Source: Rugalucina vietnamica (lineage: Eukaryota; Mollusca; Bivalvia; Lucinida; Lucinidae). Taken from it: a stretch of 64,000 nucleotides of DNA. A model generated the notes under the pieces. It was not told the origin of the DNA. It was given only the letters and a program-made list of their open reading frames with translations, and did no database searches. The translations under genes were made by a program, and so were the position numbers. Shown here piece by piece: positions 1 to 9,500 of the stretch (position 1 is the first letter of the stretch; every line of letters begins with the position of its first letter). Location of the stretch: the NCBI GenBank assembly GCA_964017185.1, contig OZ024876.1:1052001-1116000 (forward strand), read 5' to 3'.

Positions 1-1480
1 AACTCAAATAACTTATCTATTACAGTATGGATGGTATAATATTGCCCTAGCAACCATTTGATTCCATTTTCAACACATTGGCGCTTTTAGTTGCTAAGAT
101 ATAAGTGTATTTGAAGGTGTATCTGTTTAATCTTTTTCTATTTTTTTTTCTCTCAATTTCATAAGTTTTCATTGATATACATGAAATTGAAAATAATTTT
201 TTCTTATATCACACTTCAAAGAGATAATACGATACCTTATCATTTATTTGATACCATTTTCAACGTCCTATGTTTATTTACAGCCCAGGTACAAGTGATT
301 TTGTAGGTACACCCCACATTTTTCCATGATTTTTTCCTTCCATTTCTTACGATTTTCATTAATATTCATGATCATGAATATGCAAATTCAATGATTTGAA
401 TATTAGGATTACCATTAAATCGTTATGTCAAACCACTACTATCAGGTCAATCATAGTATTCTTGAGCATGCTATTGGTAGGATATGGGCATTTTAGTAAG
501 TGCACCCCATTATATTGAATCACACAATGGATAGCGTGGAAATAATATTTTTACATCATGCAAATATATATGTTCATTCTTGAGGAAAATATTTTAAGGC
601 ATTTAAGTGGCCCCTCTGACCAAACTGGCAGCCATGAAAATTTGTCCTAAAATGCAAGAAAGATCTTATAACCTACCAAAACCTTTAATGGCAATAGTTT
701 TCCCCTGGTTTTCAAATGGCCCCAGTTTTCAACATTATACATGTAATTAATATTCATAAATATGCAAATGAGATAAAATGACATCAATATATTTGTCAAA
801 TGAGATAAAATGACATCAATATATTTGTCACATGATATATTACTTGTGCAATAACAGTGTCATAATGATGGTTTGGGCCTGAAAATTGTTTATTTATGGA
901 TTTTAAACCATTTTTAATGTTTTCATTACAATTCATGAATATGCAAATTAGATAAATTGCATTACTTACCACAGGAGAAAAGGGATATGTCTGAGCTTAA
1001 CAACAAGACCACGCTCAGCGGCATAGGATGAGCAACAGTGGCGATATGATCAATTTTGTAGCTACACCCCTCCGCAAGAAACACATTTATAGTTGCCATG
1101 GGAACCATATCCGTTATTTTCATAGTGTAATCGAGTTTATCTTTGCGGGCTAAAATTCTTTGCATTTGAATTTATGTAATTTAGTCAAGCAATCATCTAA
1201 CAATATATTTTAAGTGATTTTAGGCTCAGATCATGACAAACAAATGAAACGTTTCATTAATATAACAGATTCTAGATATTTTGGCGGCCATTTTGAAAAT
1301 ATGCAAATTAGGACATGAAGACGTCATTTCTCAACTTGCCAACATTGGTTTTTGGATTCAGCACACCAAATTACACCTAGTTCAAGTGTCAAACCCTTTT
1401 CCTCACAAAATGCCTGTACTTGTTAACTTTTCTCAATTCCTGTCTTAACTATTCCATGGTCAATGATCGTGGATAATGAC
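1..1480 (-). repeat. End of a satellite-type array, reverse orientation
   Basis: AT-rich, with recurring blocks: GTAGGTACACCCC-like sequence, then TTTTCATTAATATTCATGAATATGCAAAT-type sequence (partly reordered), then TTGATACCATTTTCA. Recurrences lie near 60-130, 240-380, 480-600, 720-780, 900-940 and 1040-1310. The blocks match, in reverse complement, the ~187-bp arrays at 23.4-27.5 and 55.3-57.9 kb, and match directly those at 60.3-61.9 kb. The unit at 1000-1165 is clearly related to 61760-61935. The array is cut by the window edge. No coding potential seen. Confidence 0.7.
1092..1105 (+). promoter_or_regulatory. RFX X-box-like motif inside a repeat
   Basis: GTTGCCATGGGAAC fits the RFX X-box consensus GTNRCC(N0-3)RGYAAC with one mismatch. 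A near-identical GTTGCCATGGAAAC lies at the equivalent place of the related repeat at 61864. The site is about 2.4 kb upstream of the start codon of CFAP53, a ciliary gene. RFX control of ciliary genes is established; use of this site is only inference. Confidence 0.3.
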
Positions 1481-1529
1481 GTCAACATCTTGTTCACGTC
1501 AATGGTCCCGGCTCATATACAGAAACACG

Positions 1530-1592
1530 ATGGAAAAAGCGTTCTTTTACACACGGCGGTTCGCCGAATTTCCCGAAATTGAAAGTTACCAT
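1530..1592 (+). CDS. Candidate orphan first coding exon
   Basis: An ATG at 1530 opens 21 codons (MEKAFFYTRRF...IESYH) ending exactly at a textbook donor, CAT|GTAAGT, in phase 0. The stretch is more GC-rich than its surroundings, and a CRE-like AATGACGTCAAC lies about 50 bp upstream (1474-1485). No partner exon was recognised before CFAP53 exon 1 at 3518. It could be the first exon of a small unseen gene, an alternative first exon for CFAP53 (phase fits exon 2), or chance. Confidence 0.25.
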
Positions 1593-2429
1593 GTAAGTTA
1601 TCTTTCGATTTTTGTTGCTAATATGTTTTCCAATTATTTTCTGTCATTTTGACGAAGTTTCCGTCCTAAAATCGAATATTGCGACATATTTAATTAGAAA
1701 CTTTGAAACGGTGGCATTGTAGTTACTCCGGATCACGTTTAACCGCATACTGTCATTTAATGCTCTCAAAGGACTTGGATTGTTTGATGTTTGTAACTAA
1801 AGGTATATTTTTACATTCTGGGTGTTTATATTATAAAATTGAGTGTAAACAATGAAATAATCTGCGTTTTTAACAAGCATCATATACTATTCCGACGCTA
1901 TTCAGATCACACATGGAACATCGTGTCTTCTGTGGGGGTGGGGTTGAGCAAACATAGCTGTGGGAAAATGCCGCCGAAAAATGCACATATTTTGGTCCTA
2001 GGAACATTTCATAAGGTTCACTGTATGACTGCATGCAAAGAATTTGAAGAATAAACCCATCGGTGGTGATATATAGTCCATGATTCGGAATACCTCCAAC
2101 TGATTCGCTTTGACTTCAATCATGCATAGGCTTTCACGGTCCAGTGGTTACAGTCGCGTGCTTGATCAAAAATGAAAACCATTACAGTTCATGAGGAACT
2201 AAATTGGCTTAAAGATAATACTAAGTTTATAATACTCAAATCATTCATATGCACATGCGCAGCAATTTTCATGAACTTGATCCGGAATGGGTAGAATAAT
2301 TGTATTTTTTTTTCGCCCAGACTAACATTTAATGTAAAACTTTGTCTTTCAAATGATTTTTTTATCAAAATTGCATATATACTTTTTAATTAGTTATTTA
2401 AATTGACTATTGTGATAAATTATGTGATT
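1593..2429. other. Unassigned AT-rich intergenic sequence
   Basis: No gene recognised. A short tRNA-like stretch, GGTCCAGTGGTTACAGTCGCG-like (about 2139-2160), resembles a box A but has no box B downstream, so it is at most a SINE remnant. Confidence 0.5.
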
Positions 2430-2500
2430 TATTATTTTTTGTGTTTATGAATGTGTATGTATGTGTTGATTTTACCAAATAAACATCAATCAATCAATCA
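2430..2500 (+). mobile_element. LINE 3'-tail remnant with (TCAA)n
   Basis: AAATAAACATCAATCAATCAATCA-type ending (about 2478-2500) after a TG-rich stretch has the form of a non-LTR retrotransposon 3' end with a microsatellite tail. No coding part remains. Confidence 0.4.
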
Positions 2501-2676
2501 GGGACCGGGACCTGTTTCTGTTTCGACATAGTTTTTCCAGGTTGTCTTAGTGAGGCACCAGCATACGTTGTAAAATAGACTTTGAGCTCAATATAAAGTC
2601 TTTATGATGCTGGTTCGGCTCACATTAGTTTATGACAGTTTTTTTCAATTATATACAACTAACACTGTGAAATCAA

Positions 2677-2704
2677 CACCTGAGGTGATGATCAGAAATT
2701 GATC
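2677..2704 (+). repeat. 28-bp inverted repeat, left arm
   Basis: Begins CACCTGAGGTGATGATCAG. It is a perfect reverse complement of 3834-3861. The pair brackets a SINE and CFAP53 exon 1. Confidence 0.85.
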
Positions 2705-2814
2705 AGCCCAATGGTGGAAAAGTCATTATACATATTTCTGCTAACTGGTGGCTGGCTTATCTTCCCCGGGTTAACCCTTGTAAAAAGTATACATAGTTTT
2801 GTTTTTGTTTTTTT

Positions 2815-3136
2815 GTTACTCCCATCAATCAATTTCTGATTATTCTTGGGAGGTGTACATGGTACACTCCGGTGTGTTTGCAGGATGAGCCTACATGCAT
2901 GAGGATAGAACCTGTGTAGGGATCTTTAACCTGCACAGGGGATGACTGTCCCTGCACAGGGGGCCTCCATTTCACGTCCCGATCCGAAGGACGACGCACT
3001 GTATCATGTCATTCCTGCAAATGACACGAAGGGAAGCAAGTTCGGACCAACACATTTTCCTCGCCGCCGGCGGGGATCGAACCCGGGACCTCTAGCACAA
3101 GAACAGTGCGCTAACCACTCGGCTACCTCGCTCCCT
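2815..3136 (-). mobile_element. tRNA-derived SINE
   Basis: Read on the minus strand, a tRNA-like head (3136 to about 3070) carries box A TAGCCGAGTGG (3115-3125) and box B GGTTCGATCCC (3073-3083), followed by a non-tRNA body running to about 2815 with GTTAAAGATCCC and GGGACGTGAAATGGAGGC motifs typical of invertebrate tRNA-SINEs. The head is too degenerate and lacks the context of a functional tRNA gene. The 3' limit is approximate. Confidence 0.75.
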
Positions 3137-3517
3137 GATGTAAATATTGGATGGTGGTGGTATCGACTACTCACGACGTGAGGTGCTCCTTAGTAGGAAG
3201 AATTTATACAAGAACAAGAACAAGATCGACTTATAGGAGGTAGAGAACGGGGTTCGAAATATCCCAGAATTTGTATGGCACGATTACTGTATCAATAGAT
3301 ATATCGCGATCATAGTAACCATACGTCACTTCCTGTGATACCGTAAATAACTTTCCAGTCCATTTGACGAGATTCTGAATAAAAAAGGCAAATGATAATT
3401 TATGAATAACTCTCCAAAGCAGAACTAATTGTCCTTCATCGCATCATCGTCAGTTGTGCACTGGGCGTGCACTGTCCTCAAATTTTAAGAAATTATATAC
3501 TCTAAAAAGCTTCAAAT

Positions 3518-3586
3518 ATGATGGTATCACAACGTCCTCGTAGGACCAGGGAATACACTGGCCCTACGCCATGCTCTGTGGCTATT
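3518..3586 (+). CDS. CFAP53: CFAP53 exon 1
   Basis: Codons 1-23, starting MMVSQRPRR and ending GPTPCSVAI, with donor ATT|GTAAGT in phase 0. The SQR...GPTP pattern aligns with the vertebrate N-terminus. It was missed by simple ORF search because it is short. Confidence 0.88.
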
Positions 3587-6500
3587 GTAAGTATTTTTTT
3601 CTTCAAATTAAATAATGTGCTCCAAGGATAGTTGCCTTGGATAGAAATCATAGAATTCAGTTTACCGTTTTCTAACTTTAACTTTCATTACTGATTCAGA
3701 CTATTTCTTATCAGCTTATGGGCGGGGGATGCATCCAAATAATTTTTTGTTTTACTTTATTTGGTGTAAACTGACTTCAGAAGAGATCACAAAGAGAATA
3801 TTTGCTTATCTATCTATCTTCTGATACTGAGTCGATCAATTTCTGATCATCACCTCAGGTGTGGGGTGGGTGGCTAAATTTAGAATTTAGTCAAGGGAAA
3901 AGAAAACATTTGGGGTGGACTTAATGCTGGGTGACTTCATCACTCAGACAAATAGACTTTAAGATGCACCTCCCAAACGCGAAATAAAATATAGTGTGAC
4001 TATTAGTACTAAGAAGATAATTACGTGTGAAAAATACAAGAGACTCACATACCAGAGAAGAACCCCACTACCTGAGAGACCAATTCTGTCATTACGACAT
4101 AGATTCAACGATTCAACATGTAAATATGTTGAGTGAACAAGTTCCAAGGTATGGGGTAGCCCCCATATACTTTTGATGAACCAAAGTGGGTTGCGTGCAA
4201 AGTGAAACTGGAAACTATCCGTAGCTCAATTGCACTTTACTGATCTTTTCTGACATTGTACAATATTTACATTCCAGATGCATAGTCTTAATGAATCTAC
4301 AGAACTGAAATTCGATTCATAGTTCCATGAGGCTGAAAATAAAATTTGTTTGTTTGTCCTTTACCTACCTACCCAAAATTTATCCCCTAGTCTGACGGGT
4401 CAGCCGTCAAAATGAATTTTTGTTACTTACCTGATTGTTTATCATTTTGGCAAAATGAACCTTAGGTCTCGGGGGGGGGGGGGGGGGGGGGGGGGGGGAT
4501 GGGGGGGGGTATAACTACCTATATATGACTTAGTGGGATGTCACCAGATGTGCCGCCCGAATAGCCCCCTTTTTCAGCCTCGCCAGATATATGAATGGGT
4601 TACCTTTTTCAAGTCAAAATATATGAATGGCCCCATTTTTCCATATTTAGTCTATGAATGACCAAATTTTTCACTTTTTTGCTGGCATACACAGCTCAGA
4701 AAGTCGAAATATTTGTATATAATTGTGTGTAGGACAAAATTTTGTACAATCAAATATATGAATGGGTCACTTTTTTCGAAGGCATTATATATGAATGGGT
4801 CCCTTTTTTCGATTACCAGGTATATGAATGGCGTATGTTTTAAAGTATCTGGCGGCACGTCCGTACCAAAATTACCAGCCTGTACAGCCACAGAAACAGG
4901 CCAGAGAATGGAAATTTTGGATTTTGAAAGTAGAGGAATTGTACTATCCGTGTAGTGAAAACAAAGACGCTGATCAGCTTCGCGGATACCGTGAAACCGC
5001 GAAGCTTATCTCAGTTATCTGCGGCTTTGTTTTCGCCTATGTAAATTTTTGGGTTTTTCATGCACGGGCTCATATCAAAACATTAAATGGTTTGCCGCCT
5101 GCAAGCTAATATTTATGATGCAAAATCTCTTTACAGAAAGCCAGACCACCAAACAGAAGACCACCAGAGCATCTTATACTGGAGAGAAGAAAGAAAGAGG
5201 ATATGTTAGCAGAGCACACCAGAAATACACAGTACATTGGTCTAAATGATCTGAAGAATGAGTGGGAACGCTGGACAGACAGAAAATACAAAATAAACAC
5301 AGCAAAAAGGAAGGTAGAAGGACTGATACAGACAAATCAATTTACTATTGAAGACAGAAGAGAAAGGCGAGTATGGTAGCATTTCCTATTTTTAAAAATG
5401 AAATGCATGCTATGATTAAAATAAAGATTTTTGTTTACTATTACCCACCTTTAGATAAGAATTTGGTGAAACTGAGAAAAAAAAACAAACTATGTATTAA
5501 ATGACTGACATCATTGATTATTTAGCAAATATTTGTTTTGCTTGCATTCGCTAATTTCTTAAAAATGTAATGTGTAAAATTGTTACACTATATGTGCCTC
5601 ATCACGAGAAAACAAGCTTTTTGAATATGCGAACACAAAGATGCAGATCAGCTGTGCAGTTATTTCACATCTCAGCTTCTTTGTATTATCACTCTTCTAC
5701 TTAAATCCAGAATTTTGATGTTCCTGTTGCTGAGACTGTACAGGCCAGTTTGTATCAGACCTCGGAAACCCCGAAGACCGGTTTTCGTCTCAAATGAGAA
5801 CATGACATGGGGAAAACAGCAATATTGAACAGAGGAGAACTATCACAAGATATGCCCAAATGAGCCACTACATGGGAAAACCAACAATCTGCATAGGCGA
5901 AAACAAAGATGCAGATCAGCTTCGTAGTAACTGCGAAGGTGATCATCGCCTTTGTTTTTGCTACACAGATAGTACAATTCCTCTACTTTCGAAATCCAAA
6001 ATTTCCAACCTCTATATATCCATCTTCTGTGACTGTACAGGCTGGTTTGTATTGGACCTGGTCGGAACTCAAATTGTTGGTTTTCTCATGCACATGTTCA
6101 AATATCTGTGTTTCAGACTACGGGAGATGTTGGCCCGTGAGGAGCAGCAATACTTGGCCGAGATGGACCAGAAAGAGGAGACAACTCTAGAGAGACAGGC
6201 TAAGATGCGGGAGAGGGCAAGGTCCTTGAAGGAGCGCAGGGAGGCAGAGAGACTGCAGTTTGTACAGGAGAAATATGATCAACAATTCAGGTGGGTTTAG
6301 TTCATTGATTTGATTACATTTTTTTTATCACAATTTGTTAACAGAGTCACCGTTTTTGATTAATGTCAAAACTTTGTTTCTACACAATATTTTGAGGATG
6401 AAGTTTGATCAAATTTATATGCATATATCAACAATGACAAAATCTACAATGTAAATTGGGACATTTGTCCCATCATTTTTGCAAATTTGCAACAGTCATG

Positions 6501-9500
6501 CCAATATGGCCCTTTATTGACTTAGATTAACAACATTACTGACTACATGTATATATTGAAAACTATACCTCCATAAATGATTAATTTGAATACAGTTATC
6601 CCTTTAATTTGAAACTACAATGAAGCAAAAACAAAGCCCGTTTTCCTGGTATGACATTGTTTTTCAACAGTTTTTCCTTGCTATCTTGTTTTGTAGGAAC
6701 CAGTGTGAGGAGCTTCGTTCCACGCTGTCAAAGCGTCAGCAGGACGAGGTTTGTGCTGAGAGGCTTGAACAGATCCGTATCAAAGAAGAGATGGAGGAGG
6801 AGAGACGCCACGAGGAGCAGATGTACGCCCATCTCTGGGAGCAGGACATGCTGGCCAAGGCCGAGCGTGAGGAAAGAGACGCCAAGAGAGCTCACGAGAG
6901 GAACGCAGAGGTCCTCACGGTTCTCAGGAGACAGATGGCAGCTCTGGAGGCTGCGAAGGAGGAGGGAATCAGGCTGAAGGAGGAAGAGGCACAGTTACTG
7001 GTAGGTGTACTTGTCACAGAGCATTAAAAAATCATGTACAAGCAATATAAAGAGATTTGTTTAGATATAAGAATTAAACACTAGATTAATATACCGGTAT
7101 CACTCTTTTTGGAATTTTCGGCCCCGTCATATATCATTAAATCATCTGTCGCACTTAAAACAGCAGCCCCAACAACATGAAGACAACAAATTAGATTTCC
7201 TTGCCACAAATATATGATTACAAATTTATGTCTTATCTTCTAACCATAACCTGAACTTTTTCTAGAGGGAGCAGAATGCCCTCCGAGCTGCCGAAGAACA
7301 GCGTAAACTTGAAGAGAAATATCGACAACAGCGAGAGACCCGGGAGCGTCTCGACTTATCCCTTCAACTGAAGATGAAAAAGAGGGCCAAAGAGGAGCAA
7401 GAGGAGCTGGCATTTGACCTCAAAATGTTGGAACAACTCTTGGAGGAATCCAGGAATGAGGCCATGGAACAAATGCAGAGAAAGGTTAGACAGTGTGATG
7501 ATTCTTACATGTGAACCATATTGCGAGTGAAACAGCTTCTTTCATATGTAAAACTAGAGTTTTCAACTATCTCTGTGAACATGTGCAACTAATCAGAGTT
7601 ATTGTTTTTGCTCAATCTGAATATTTTCTCACTAAGCCTACAATCGATGCTGTCCCCTGGTCTTGGGCACTTAAGCATTATTTGACCGTTTAGATAATAA
7701 TAGAAGCCCCGTCAGAATAAAACAAATACTCCTCTTTTTGCATGAAAATCAAATGTATACAATAACTGAAAGAAAGTCTGAAAATACTGAAAAGTTTTCT
7801 CGGAATTTCAAAATCAATTCACGCACTAGAGCTGATCTATTTCCATTCTAACACACAATCATGGACGAAAATACACATGAAGCCTTCTGTTGCTACCATT
7901 TCGATGCCATTGCATTAAAGAAGTCCCACCAAAAAATTAGACTGTTTCACTAACGTCTACATGTATTTGTCACGTCTTTTGAGCAAAAATGACGTTACAC
8001 CGTCTGTCGCCGTAACTGACGTCACATTTGCATTTGAAATTGACGTCATAGCTCCCGCGCTTACAAAGTGTGAAATTGTTGTGCAATATAACACGTTTTC
8101 AAATCATTGGCTATATAGGCGCGGTGTGTTAGAATTACCGGTAATAAGGACAATGCAATAGACTAGGTAAACAAAGTGAGTGGCATGTATGTTTTACTTA
8201 AACTTTCTCCACCTGTTGTGTTCAATCTATGATATTTTACAACTTTGGTTTATATGATGAAGTTTATTGACACAATGTTTCTCACAAAGGATGATAAACT
8301 TTCATGCATTTGTCATTTATTTTTATTACTTTGGATACACGGTCATACTGTTGGGCTGTTACCTGTATTACAGTCTTCAGAAACAGCACTGATTGGTTGC
8401 ACTATTTTGCAGAAATCTGGTTAATTGGTCAACCATATTGGTTCTAATTAGCGCACATTACAATAAACGCACACTTTAGTCGTTTCCGAAACACATGCAA
8501 AAGCGTGCAGTGCTCGACTAGCAATTTGGTATTTTACACCAATTTTACACATAAAATACCATATTGACTTCGTTAAAATCTAACTTTAAATCATCAAACA
8601 CTTTTTTGCCTGGCTTGAAACACTTGAGTGACATCATCATTGATATTATTGGCAGGGTTACTTCAGCACTTTATGAGCTGTTTTCGATTGCAGTGTGCGC
8701 CAATTAGAACAATATTTTGTTGCCTGAACTTGAAGTTATTTTGAAAAGTTAAGCGTACTGTGCACTAATTAGAAAGAATATAGTATTTAATTAATTTACA
8801 GTAATATTCCCAGTAGGTCCAAAACATCTCCCTATTAAATTGTTCAATATATTTCTCCAGAAAGAGCTCCGTGAGGAGGATCGTCGCTACCGTGACTACC
8901 TGCACCAGCAGATTCAGGAGGAGAAGCGTCGTGAACGCGAGCTGGAGCAGCTGATCCAGGGAGAGGTGGAGAGAATGTGGCAGAAACGTCTCGACGCCTG
9001 GCAGAGGGAGAGAGAGGCCAGGAAACAGCTCATGAAGGACGTCCTCATCACCCGCGCACAACAGGTCCAGGATAGATGTATGTATGGCTTAGTGTTAAAC
9101 TCTACACGTAACATATATTTGGTATAATTGATATTTCCATAATTTGATGCAAAAGCCTATATGCTGCAAAATTCTATCCTGACCTCAGCATAACCAGAAA
9201 TGATTTGACATCATCCCTGATAGACCATCATTGTATAATACTCAGTTATTGTTGAAGATGGATGCCATTTGGCTGAAAAATTAAAAAAAAAAATATCCCT
9301 TAAGAAGGTCAGCGGCTGTAAATTTAATAAAAAAAGAATGTTCAATATCCATTGACCAATATATAAACTTTATAACTTGATGTCATTCTCTATAACTTGA
9401 CATCTACTGTTCAACCACCCATAATTTGATTAACTCAACATGTGTTGTTAGATGTAACATAAAAATAAATGGATGTTATATGAGCCACATCATGAGAAAA

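Larger units (their letters stand above)
3587..5136 (+). other. CFAP53 intron 1
   Basis: Holds a 28-bp inverted repeat arm (3834-3861), a poly-G tract (4471-4509), a local repeat of ATATGAATGG (4575-4840) and a MITE-A copy (4860-5071). The acceptor is CTCTTTACAG at 5127-5136. Confidence 0.85.

Noticed and set aside
3066-3136. Functional tRNA gene
   Set aside because: Boxes A and B are present but the cloverleaf is poor and a SINE body follows.
4713-5109. Frames with KDADQLR, PPHGKTNN or LYYPCSEN peptides as a protein family
   Set aside because: They are translations of MITE-A copies in several frames (also near 16.6, 33.6 and 62.9 kb), with no consistent start, length or frame.
5371-5376. 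GT donor for CFAP53 exon 2
   Set aside because: Puts exon 3 into a frame that meets a stop after eight codons and loses the conserved LREML; the GC donor at 5367 fits.
5860-6300. 146-codon frame running through MITE-A into CFAP53 exon 3, as an alternative first exon
   Set aside because: The N-terminal part is MITE sequence found in all copies; the splice from exon 2 gives the conserved protein. A rare MITE-initiated transcript cannot be excluded.
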